From contig NZ_JAHCDK010000011.1 of NCBI RefSeq assembly GCF_018413465.1, positions 44,429 through 108,428 on the forward strand: a DNA stretch of 64,000 bases, read 5' to 3'. The stretch comes from Flavobacterium sp. CYK-55 (GTDB taxonomy: Bacteria > Bacteroidota > Bacteroidia > Flavobacteriales > Flavobacteriaceae). Within the stretch, counting starts at the first letter, position 1. Every line of letters starts with the position of its first letter. Positions 16,986-23,573 of this stretch are shown one piece after another. Position numbers and translations under genes: made by a program. The notes under the pieces are model-generated. The model ran no database searches. It was not told where the DNA came from and worked only from the letters and a program-made list of their open reading frames with translations.

Positions 16986-18862
16986 GGCTTTTTGTGGTTG
17001 ACGGTTAGCTCGTTGCGGCTCACACGCTCATTAAAGGATTGTATATAGGCTTTGATAAAACGCTCCATTTGCAATTTTAGTTTGGGCTCGTGTTGCAATA
17101 AATTGTTTTGAAACAAGGAATCTTTTTTAAAATTGTACAAACCCAATGATTTGTTTCCGTCAAAGGCCAAATAATAATCACCGCTGATGTAATTGTAAAC
17201 ATTATCAACGTACGATACCACAAAGTCTTTTTGCGAACGATACGATTTTCCGTAAGTCACAATCGTGTCACTAATATTCAGCTCATCTAATAAACTCGGG
17301 AGAATGTCAATTTGTTGGAAATTCTTTTCATTGACGCCTTGAAAATGAGGATTCGAAGGGTCAATCATCAAAATAGGAATTCTGAATTTGCCTACATTGT
17401 TGGTGTATTTTCCTTTTCCAGACGATGAAGTATGATCGGCTGTGAGCACAAACAAAGTATTCTTGTACCAATCTTGTTTTTGCGCTTTTTTAAAGAACAG
17501 TCGCAATGCATAATCTGTATAGGCCACACTTTCGTGGATTTCGGCCGTTCCTTTGGGAAATTTTCCTTTGTATCGCTCAGGAATGGTATAAGGAATATGA
17601 GATGATATGGTAAAAATTGAAGTAAAAAACGGTCTTTTAAACGTGCCGATTTTATCACAGAAAAACTGCAGAAATTCTTCGTCATAAATACCCCAAGAAC
17701 CATCAAAAGCTCCGTCTTTAGGATATTGATCTTTGCCGAAATAGGCATCAAATCCGGCTACACGACAGTATTGATCAAAGTTTTGACTGCCGTTAAAAGC
17801 ACCGTGAAAAAAGCTGGTTGAATAACCATTTTTCTTGAGAATCTTGGGCAAACCATACACTTCATTAAGCGCATAAGCCGATGAAATCAGCGGTGAATTC
17901 ATCAAACTCGGAACACTTGACATTGTGGACGGAACTGCATCAATAGAAACTTTTCCGTTGGCAAACGCATTTTTAAAATAATACGATTTTGTGATGAGCG
18001 AATCTAAAAAAGGCGTTTGCCCAATGTGGATGTTCTCATCGCCAAAACTCTCCAATATAATAATGACCACGTTTTTGCGGGTCAGATTTCCGTTGGTCGG
18101 ATGATGCAAAACCGGATTAAAAATTTTGTCGAGTTCTTCTGATGTGTAGTATTTTGGGTCGGTCAAGGTTTCTTTGCTGCCCAAAGTTTTCAAAATACTG
18201 TAGGGTGTATTGAGTACAACTGCGGTATTTCCTATAGAAGTGTAGTTAACGGCATCTACAATCCGAATAGGTTTTGAGTTGATTCCGCCGCGCGCCATCA
18301 AAAAGCAAATACCTAAACCAGTGATCATTAAGGCCGTTTGTTTGACGATGATAGATGGTTTATACGCTGTTTTTTCATCGGTGAACGGAGCCTCGCCGAG
18401 CAATTTCCAAAGCACAATGGCAAAAATAATGAAGCCCAAAGGCAGATACCAATAATTCATTAAAAACATTGGGATTAATCCACCAATTTCATGTTCCATT
18501 CCTTTGGCGGTAATCAGCCCGAATGAGCTGCGTCTACCGGTAAATTTAAAATACTCAAAGTCAACAAAATTAGTTGCCAAGAAAATCAAATTGACTGTAA
18601 AAAAGGCAATCTTCAATCCTTTTTGATAACCCTTTCTATACTGAAATGAGCCCGGAAGTAAATGCAACAGAACAAACAGCAAATTTGTAAAGCCAATCGC
18701 TGATAAATCAAAAACGGCTCCACCTAAAAAACTGTTGGCATCTATGTCAGGAAAAAAACTTTTATTGAAGGCGATGAAAACAATTCGGCACAACTGATAA
18801 GCGCAAAAAATCACGAAGATTCTCCGGCTCAGCAATTTCACTAAACGATAATATTGATTCAT
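16982..18862 (-). CDS. LtaS/phosphoethanolamine-transferase-like membrane sulfatase-fold protein
   Basis: A 626-residue protein with five membrane segments (about residues 12 to 185) and a periplasmic alkaline-phosphatase-superfamily domain from about residue 260. Metal-site motifs are VVIIILESFGDENI, then FANGKVSIDAVPSTMSSVPS, with Ser at the position of the catalytic Thr of LtaS, and later FVLTADHTSSS. In Gram-negative bacteria such enzymes move phosphoglycerol or phosphoethanolamine onto glycans or lipid A. Its four-base overlap with the GT9-GT2 gene suggests it decorates the LPS core made by that protein. The substrate is inferred from context only. Confidence 0.82.
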   Translation of the reverse strand: MNQYYRLVKLLSRRIFVIFCAYQLCRIVFIAFNKSFFPDIDANSFLGGAVFDLSAIGFTNLLFVLLHLLPGSFQYRKGYQKGLKIAFFTVNLIFLATNFVDFEYFKFTGRRSSFGLITAKGMEHEIGGLIPMFLMNYWYLPLGFIIFAIVLWKLLGEAPFTDEKTAYKPSIIVKQTALMITGLGICFLMARGGINSKPIRIVDAVNYTSIGNTAVVLNTPYSILKTLGSKETLTDPKYYTSEELDKIFNPVLHHPTNGNLTRKNVVIIILESFGDENIHIGQTPFLDSLITKSYYFKNAFANGKVSIDAVPSTMSSVPSLMNSPLISSAYALNEVYGLPKILKKNGYSTSFFHGAFNGSQNFDQYCRVAGFDAYFGKDQYPKDGAFDGSWGIYDEEFLQFFCDKIGTFKRPFFTSIFTISSHIPYTIPERYKGKFPKGTAEIHESVAYTDYALRLFFKKAQKQDWYKNTLFVLTADHTSSSGKGKYTNNVGKFRIPILMIDPSNPHFQGVNEKNFQQIDILPSLLDELNISDTIVTYGKSYRSQKDFVVSYVDNVYNYISGDYYLAFDGNKSLGLYNFKKDSLFQNNLLQHEPKLKLQMERFIKAYIQSFNERVSRNELTVNHKKP

Positions 18863-18880
18863 CCGATTGTAATGGGTCGT

Positions 18881-19696
18881 TTATACGGCTACGTCGTATT
18901 CGCGCAAAGCGTTATTGAGTGAGGTTTTTAAATCGGTCGATGGTTTTCGTTTGCCTATAATGAGTGCACACGGAACTTGGTATTCACCGGCAGCAAATTT
19001 TTTGGTATAACTGCCCGGAATGACCACTGACCTGGCCGGAACAACTCCTTTCATTTCTATCGGAGTATCACCGGTTACATCAATAATTTTAGTGGATGCA
19101 GTCAAACAAACATTCGCGCCCAATACAGCTTCGGTTTCAACGCGAACGCCTTCAACGACAATGCAACGCGAACCAATAAAAGCGTGATCTTCAATAATCA
19201 CCGGAGCAGCTTGTAAAGGTTCTAATACACCGCCAATACCGACGCCACCACTCAAGTGAACGTTTTTGCCAATTTGTGCGCAGCTACCTACAGTTGCCCA
19301 GGTATCTACCATGGTTCCTTCATCTACATAAGCGCCAATATTGACATAACTCGGCATTAGAATCACTCCTTTTGAGATATAAGCTCCGTGACGTGCCACT
19401 GCATGTGGAACTACACGTATACCTTTTTCGGAATAGCCTCGTTTGAGTGGAATTTTATCGTGGTATTCAAAGATGCCTACTTCATGCGTTTCCATTTTTT
19501 GAATCGGAAAATACATCACCACTGCTTTTTTGACCCATTCGTTGATTTGCCAACCATGAGCTGTAGGTTCAGCCACGCGCAAAGCTCCTGAATCAAGTAA
19601 TTCAATCACTTCTCTGATGGCTGTGGTGGTTGTGGTATGTTGTAATAAATCGCGGTTGTCCCAGGCTGATTCAATTATTTGACGCAATGCTTCCAT
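18881..19696 (-). CDS. dapD: Tetrahydrodipicolinate N-succinyltransferase
   Basis: Transfers succinyl from succinyl-CoA to tetrahydrodipicolinate in the lysine and diaminopimelate pathway, feeding peptidoglycan. The 271-residue protein has the helical N-terminal domain and then a left-handed beta-helix of hexapeptide repeats, with the family signature GAYISKGVILMPSYVNIGAYVD, DTWATVGSCAQIGKNVHLSGG and IIEDHAFIGSRC. The C-terminal ARSVVIPGSYTKKF is also typical. The start is the ATG at 19696. It lies just upstream of the sulfatase-like gene on the same strand with an 18-base gap, so it may share a transcript with the LPS genes. Confidence 0.96.
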   Translation of the reverse strand: MEALRQIIESAWDNRDLLQHTTTTTAIREVIELLDSGALRVAEPTAHGWQINEWVKKAVVMYFPIQKMETHEVGIFEYHDKIPLKRGYSEKGIRVVPHAVARHGAYISKGVILMPSYVNIGAYVDEGTMVDTWATVGSCAQIGKNVHLSGGVGIGGVLEPLQAAPVIIEDHAFIGSRCIVVEGVRVETEAVLGANVCLTASTKIIDVTGDTPIEMKGVVPARSVVIPGSYTKKFAAGEYQVPCALIIGKRKPSTDLKTSLNNALREYDVAV

Positions 19697-19772
19697 GAAT
19701 TAAGATTTTGCACAAATATAGCCTCAATTTTTAAAAATGAATAACCAAAAAATAAAATCTGGTGATTTTTAA

Positions 19773-20159
19773 TTACTCAGAATCTGCTAGAGTAGAAGTT
19801 GTGGCAGCATGTTGAAAATTAATCAAAAACCTTTTGGTTTTGGCGTACAAATACATCTTGATGTTGTCAAATAACATCACGGTAATTGGATTTGATTTTT
19901 CGTCTTTGCACAAATAAATGATTCCTTTGTCGGGTAAATCAGTTTTAGAAATCACGGTTAAGTGATAAGGCTGATCAGCTTGAAGTTTGATTTCGCTGTC
20001 TGTAAATTCTGCGCGCTGCGGAGCAATGGTTTGTATGTTTCCCCATTGTTGAACTTCATTTCTCGACTGTATCTGATTGTAAGTAAATACTTTACATTGA
20101 GCTAAACTACTCAGCGAAAATAATAACAAATACAGGGGCAAAAGTTGCTTAAGCTTCAT
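19773..20159 (-). CDS. Small exported protein of unknown function
   Basis: I do not recognise the family. The 128-residue product has a clear N-terminal signal peptide (KQLLPLYLLLFSLSSLAQC); the Cys after SLAQ could be a lipobox-like site, although LAQC is not ideal. The mature part is mostly beta-strand-like, with two Cys (CKVFTY and IYLCKDEKSN) that could form a disulfide in the periplasm. There is no domain I can name. It is divergent from ruvX and separated from dapD by 76 bases on the same strand. Confidence 0.7.
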   Translation of the reverse strand: MKLKQLLPLYLLLFSLSSLAQCKVFTYNQIQSRNEVQQWGNIQTIAPQRAEFTDSEIKLQADQPYHLTVISKTDLPDKGIIYLCKDEKSNPITVMLFDNIKMYLYAKTKRFLINFQHAATTSTLADSE

Positions 20160-20294
20160 TTAAAATGATTTGGTAGCGCAATTAACTCAAAATTTTGTTT
20201 AACAACGCCGCAAATAAAAACAATATTTTAACAACTGTCAACATTTTTTTGTTGATAACTTAAAAAAAGTGTTTATAATCATTTTTCAACTAAC

Positions 20295-20302
20295 TATCTT
20301 TG
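20295..20302 (+). promoter_or_regulatory. -7 element (TATCTTTG) of ruvX
   Basis: TATCTTTG matches TAnnTTTG and lies 18 bases before the ruvX ATG at 20321, in a 161-base divergent intergenic region. No clean TTTG is seen at -33; the region there is AT-rich. Confidence 0.55.
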
Positions 20303-20320
20303 AAACCATAAATTAACATT

Positions 20321-20737
20321 ATGTCTAGAATTTTAGCCATTGATTACGGACAAAAAAGAACAGGATTGGCCGTAACTGACCCTTTACAAATCATAGCATC
20401 AGGGTTGACAACCGTGGCTACAACAGAGCTGATGCCTTTTCTAGAAAAATATGTTCGTCAAGAAAACATATCTAAGGTTTTGATTGGTGAACCCAAACAA
20501 ATGAATGGGCTTCCGTCGCAAAGTGCAGCAATTATTGAAGCTTTTGTTATTGTTTTTTCACAAAAATTCCCAGAAATAAAAGTTGTTCGCGTTGACGAGC
20601 GTTTTACCTCAAAGCTGGCTTTTCAAACCATGATTGATAGTGGTTTATCTAAAAAACAAAGACAAAATAAAGCTTTGGTCGATGAAATTTCGGCTACCAT
20701 TATGTTGCAAGATTATCTTTCGCGCAAAATGATTTAA
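20321..20737 (+). CDS. ruvX: RuvX/YqgF Holliday junction resolvase-like protein
   Basis: A 138-residue RNase H-fold nuclease-like protein, involved in pre-16S rRNA 5' maturation and proposed as an alternative resolvase. Typical motifs are ILAIDYGQKRTGLAVTDP at the N-terminus with the first catalytic Asp, VLIGEPKQMNG in the middle, VRVDERFTSKLA with a conserved Asp-Glu, and KALVDEISATIMLQDYL at the C-terminus with the last catalytic Asp. It starts a run of four plus-strand housekeeping genes: ruvX, def, a DUF5606 gene and mazG. Confidence 0.95.
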   Translation: MSRILAIDYGQKRTGLAVTDPLQIIASGLTTVATTELMPFLEKYVRQENISKVLIGEPKQMNGLPSQSAAIIEAFVIVFSQKFPEIKVVRVDERFTSKLAFQTMIDSGLSKKQRQNKALVDEISATIMLQDYLSRKMI

Positions 20738-20796
20738 GCTTTGATTAAAATATTACTAATTCTTGTCTGCAAAAAGCCTCATGTGTAATTTTTGAT

Positions 20797-20804
20797 TATT
20801 TTTG
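20797..20804 (+). promoter_or_regulatory. -7 element (TATTTTTG) of def
   Basis: TATTTTTG fits TAnnTTTG and lies 27 bases before the def ATG at 20831. The upstream gap from ruvX is 93 bases, enough for a separate promoter. No clear -33 TTTG is found. Confidence 0.45.
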
Positions 20805-20830
20805 CCACACTTTTTTAGTGATTAAAACAG

Positions 20831-21418
20831 ATGATATTATCAATTGTAGGATATGGTGACCCGGTTTTGCGCAAAGTTTGCGAACCGATTTCTGCCGATT
20901 ATCCCCAACTTAATGAAACCATTGCCAGTATGTACGAAACCATGTACAACGCTTATGGTGTAGGTTTGGCCGCTCCGCAAGTAGGCTTACCTATTCGTTT
21001 GTTTGTGGTTGATACGGCTCCTTTTGGTGAAGACGACGATTTGTCAACCGATGAGCAAAAACAGCTCAAAAATTTCAAACGAACTTTTATCAATGCAAAG
21101 ATTTTAACAGAAGAAGGAGAGTTGTGGGGTTTTAATGAAGGTTGTTTAAGTATTCCTGAAGTGCGCGAAGATGTTTACCGACATGAACGCATTACTATTG
21201 AGTATGATGATGAAAATTTCAACCGAAAAACCGAAGTTTTTGATGGATTAATTGCACGAGTTATTCAGCACGAGTACGATCATATTGAGGGAATTTTGTT
21301 TACTGATTTGATTTCTACGCTCAAAAAACAACTCATCAAGAAGAAGCTTCAAAACATTATGGAAGGCAAAACCCGTCCTGACTACAAAATGAAGTTTGCC
21401 GCTAAAAAAGGCCGATAA
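20831..21418 (+). CDS. def: Peptide deformylase
   Basis: Removes the N-formyl group from new proteins. The 195-residue protein has all three metalloenzyme motifs: GVGLAAPQVGL near residue 43, EGCLSIPE near residue 104 (metal Cys) and QHEYDHIEG near residue 145 (two metal His and the catalytic Glu). A short acidic insert, FGEDDDLSTDEQKQLKNF, between motifs 1 and 2 is a feature of Bacteroidota deformylases. It ends 35 bases before the DUF5606 gene, in the order ruvX-def-DUF5606-mazG that I recall as common in flavobacteria. Confidence 0.96.
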   Translation: MILSIVGYGDPVLRKVCEPISADYPQLNETIASMYETMYNAYGVGLAAPQVGLPIRLFVVDTAPFGEDDDLSTDEQKQLKNFKRTFINAKILTEEGELWGFNEGCLSIPEVREDVYRHERITIEYDDENFNRKTEVFDGLIARVIQHEYDHIEGILFTDLISTLKKQLIKKKLQNIMEGKTRPDYKMKFAAKKGR

Positions 21419-21453
21419 TTATGATTAACCTAATAAAGAAATAAATACCCAAA

Positions 21454-21936
21454 ATGAATTTAGAAAGAATACTCGCCATTTCAGGAATGCCCGGCATTTA
21501 CTCATTGAAATTGCAAACACGTACCGGTTTTTTGGCCGAATCACTTATTGACGGAAAAAAAGTAACCGTTGGTTTAAGAAGTAATGTGAGTTTGTTGTCT
21601 GAGATTTCAATGTATACTCATGATGGTGAAAAACCATTGGCCGAGGTAATGCGTGCTATTGCTGTTAAAGAAAACGAAGGCCCGGCTATTTCACACAAAG
21701 AAGACAACGCCAAATTGGCTGCTTACTTTTTGAGCGTAGTACCTGATTATGATGCCGATCGCGTTTATCCATCAGACATCAAAAAAGTGCTCAATTGGTA
21801 CAATATTTTACAATCAAAAGGATTGGTTTCTAAAGAAGAGTCAACCGCTGAAAAACAAGCTGAAATTGAGGCGATTGTTGAAGAAAAAGTGGTCGAAGCC
21901 AAAGCAGCTAAAAAAACAAAATCTAAAAAAGAATAG
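21454..21936 (+). CDS. DUF5606 family protein
   Basis: A 160-residue protein of the Bacteroidota DUF5606 family, of unknown function. The N-terminal half (LERILAISGMPGIYSLKLQTRTGFLAESL) looks like a small beta-barrel or SH3-like domain. The C-terminal third is a Lys-, Ala- and Glu-rich, probably disordered or coiled tail ending in a run of Lys (AAKKTKSKKE), which could bind nucleic acid. No membrane segment or signal peptide is present. It is the third gene of the ruvX-def group, and a terminator follows before mazG. Confidence 0.85.
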   Translation: MNLERILAISGMPGIYSLKLQTRTGFLAESLIDGKKVTVGLRSNVSLLSEISMYTHDGEKPLAEVMRAIAVKENEGPAISHKEDNAKLAAYFLSVVPDYDADRVYPSDIKKVLNWYNILQSKGLVSKEESTAEKQAEIEAIVEEKVVEAKAAKKTKSKKE

Positions 21937-21953
21937 TTTTTCAAACATAAATG

Positions 21954-21989
21954 AATCCCGCTGACGAGTATTTGTTAGCGGGATTTTTT
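21954..21989 (+). terminator. Intrinsic terminator after the DUF5606 gene
   Basis: An 8-bp GC-containing stem (ATCCCGCT / AGCGGGAT) with a 14-base loop is followed by TTTTT. It lies about 18 bases after the stop codon and ends before mazG. Confidence 0.85.
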
Positions 21990-22011
21990 ATTTTTACACA
22001 AATCACATCTA

Positions 22012-22785
22012 ATGAATTCCAGAGCCCAGCAACTACAAGCTTTTGACCGATTGTTGAATATTATGGATGATTTGCGTGCGCAATGTCCGTGGGATAAAAA
22101 ACAAACTTTGGAATCTTTGCGTCATTTGACCATTGAAGAAACCTACGAACTCGGCGATGCTATTCTGAACAACAATCTGAGTGAAGTCAAAAAAGAACTT
22201 GGTGATTTGCTTTTGCATATTGTATTTTATGCCAAAATCGGGAGCGAAACCCAAGATTTTGACATCGCCGATGTTTGCAATGAAATTTGTGAGAAACTCA
22301 TTCATCGCCATCCGCATATATATGGTGATGTTCAAGTAAAAGACGAAGAAGAAGTCAAGCAAAACTGGGAAAAACTCAAACTCAAAGAAGGCAAAAAATC
22401 AGTATTAGAAGGCGTTCCGCAAGGTTTACCGGCGCTGGTTAAAGCCAGTCGGATTCAAGACAAAGCCAAAGGTGTAGGTTTTGATTGGGAAGAACCGTAT
22501 CAGGTTTGGGATAAAGTTCAAGAAGAACTCAGCGAATTACAGGCCGAAGTGGCCGACGGAAATCAAGAGCGCATGGAAGCCGAGTTTGGCGATGTTATGT
22601 TCTCGATGATTAACTACGCTCGTTTTTTAAACATCAACCCTGAAGATGCTTTAGAACGCACCAATAAAAAATTCATCAAGCGTTTTCAATATTTAGAATC
22701 AAAAGCTGAAGAGCTAGGCAAGCCTTTGTCAGAAATGACTTTGGCCGAAATGGATGTGTTTTGGAACCAAGCCAAGAAACTGTAA
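22012..22785 (+). CDS. mazG: Nucleoside triphosphate pyrophosphohydrolase MazG
   Basis: Hydrolyses NTPs to NMPs and pyrophosphate, and affects (p)ppGpp levels in E. coli. The 257 residues form two tandem MazG domains. The first has LRAQCPWDKKQTLESLRHLTIEETYELGDAI, with the metal-binding ExxE(D) pattern, and ELGDLLLHIVFYA. The second has VQEELSELQAEV and EFGDVMFSMINYARFL. The C-terminal domain is usually the catalytic one. It is convergent with the Crp/Fnr regulator gene, which ends one base later, so there is no gap for a terminator between them. Confidence 0.94.
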   Translation: MNSRAQQLQAFDRLLNIMDDLRAQCPWDKKQTLESLRHLTIEETYELGDAILNNNLSEVKKELGDLLLHIVFYAKIGSETQDFDIADVCNEICEKLIHRHPHIYGDVQVKDEEEVKQNWEKLKLKEGKKSVLEGVPQGLPALVKASRIQDKAKGVGFDWEEPYQVWDKVQEELSELQAEVADGNQERMEAEFGDVMFSMINYARFLNINPEDALERTNKKFIKRFQYLESKAEELGKPLSEMTLAEMDVFWNQAKKL

Positions 22786-23466
22786 TTATTCTGAAGCTCG
22801 TTTGAGTCCGTTGCGGTCAAGCAGTGTTATTTTTTTTCCGCTGATTTCAATGAGCTTACTTTTGTTGAATTCTGATAACAATCTGATACAACTTTCGGTA
22901 GCCGTGCCAATCATTCCGGCTAATTCTTCGCGTGAAACATGTAATCTGAGTGAACCATCTTCATTTTTACCAAAGGTGGTTTCAAGGTATAAAAGCGTTT
23001 CAGCCAATCTTTCTTTTACATTTTTTTGCGCCATCGAAACCATATGATCATCGGCTTCTTTGAGATCGCCGCAGATGGTGCGCATGACATTCATTGAGAA
23101 TTGATTGTTTTGATTGAAGAACTGCAAAACTTCACTTTTCGGAATAAAGCAAACTTCCATGTCTTCCATAGCCACTGCAGATAAGTTGGCGGGTTCATCG
23201 CTAATCATCGAACGTTGCCCTAACAATTCACCTGATTTAACCAATTTAACAATTTGGTCTTTTCCGTTGGCGCTAAGTTTGGTGAGCTTGCAAACGCCAT
23301 CTTTAACGCAATAAATTCCGTTGACGTTTTCACCTTCTTCAAAAATAGGTTCCCCTTTTTTTATCGTGTACGAAGTTTTGCAATTAGACATTTTGATGAG
23401 TTCATCCTTTGTAAGCGCTTTGAGCGAGCTGAATTCCCGCACAATACATTGTTCACATTTACTCAT
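22786..23466 (-). CDS. Crp/Fnr-family transcriptional regulator of the cbb3 cluster
   Basis: A 226-residue regulator with an N-terminal cyclic-nucleotide-binding-like beta-roll (PIFEEGENVNGIYCVKDGVCKL), a dimerisation helix and a winged helix. The recognition helix region TATESCIRLLSEF keeps the Glu and Arg of FNR (VETISRLL), which read the TGA of half-sites, but has Ile where FNR has Ser. Near the N-terminus Cys4 and Cys7 (CEQC) and Cys29 are spaced somewhat like the FNR iron-sulfur ligands, so oxygen sensing by an Fe-S cluster is possible but not proven. The ATG at 23466 is chosen; an upstream in-frame start at 23520 would read through the palindromic operator. It diverges from ccoI, which places it as the likely oxygen regulator of that cluster and of hemN. 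Confidence 0.88.
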   Translation of the reverse strand: MSKCEQCIVREFSSLKALTKDELIKMSNCKTSYTIKKGEPIFEEGENVNGIYCVKDGVCKLTKLSANGKDQIVKLVKSGELLGQRSMISDEPANLSAVAMEDMEVCFIPKSEVLQFFNQNNQFSMNVMRTICGDLKEADDHMVSMAQKNVKERLAETLLYLETTFGKNEDGSLRLHVSREELAGMIGTATESCIRLLSEFNKSKLIEISGKKITLLDRNGLKRASE

Positions 23467-23489
23467 GTTGTTCGTGATTAGCTGAAGGG

Positions 23490-23497
23490 CAAATTTA
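23490..23497 (-). promoter_or_regulatory. -7 element (TAAATTTG) of the Crp/Fnr gene
   Basis: On the minus strand TAAATTTG is a perfect TAnnTTTG match, 23 bases before the ATG at 23466. The centre of the palindrome at 23504-23523 is 23.5 bases from its last G, which would place bound regulator over the -33 region. That geometry suggests repression. Confidence 0.6.
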
Positions 23498-23503
23498 CAG
23501 ATT

Positions 23504-23523
23504 AATATGATAAAAATCATATT
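23504..23523. promoter_or_regulatory. Fnr-type palindromic operator between regulator and ccoI
   Basis: A perfect 8+8 inverted repeat with a 4-base spacer: AATATGAT-AAAA-ATCATATT. The core TGAT-N4-ATCA is the FNR-type site. Its centre is 36.5 bases from the last G of GTACTTTG (23543-23550), the presumed -7 element of ccoI. The same spacing is found at two other sites in the window. Confidence 0.85.
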
Positions 23524-23542
23524 TTATTTTTGGCAATCGACG

Positions 23543-23550
23543 GTACTTTG
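23543..23550 (+). promoter_or_regulatory. Presumed -7 element of ccoI (GTACTTTG)
   Basis: GTACTTTG has the TTTG half but a TA shifted by one base from the TAnnTTTG consensus. It is favoured because its distance to the operator equals that at ccoS and hemN. A better consensus match, TATTTTTG, lies at 23525-23532 but starts only two bases after the palindrome. Confidence 0.5.
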
Positions 23551-23573
23551 CTTCAGGTAAAATTGAGCAAATT

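Noticed and set aside
23525..23532. TATTTTTG as the ccoI -7 element
   Set aside because: It matches TAnnTTTG better than GTACTTTG at 23543-23550, but it starts two bases after the palindrome, so a bound activator would block it. The other box keeps the 36.5-base spacing seen at ccoS and hemN. It could still be a second promoter.
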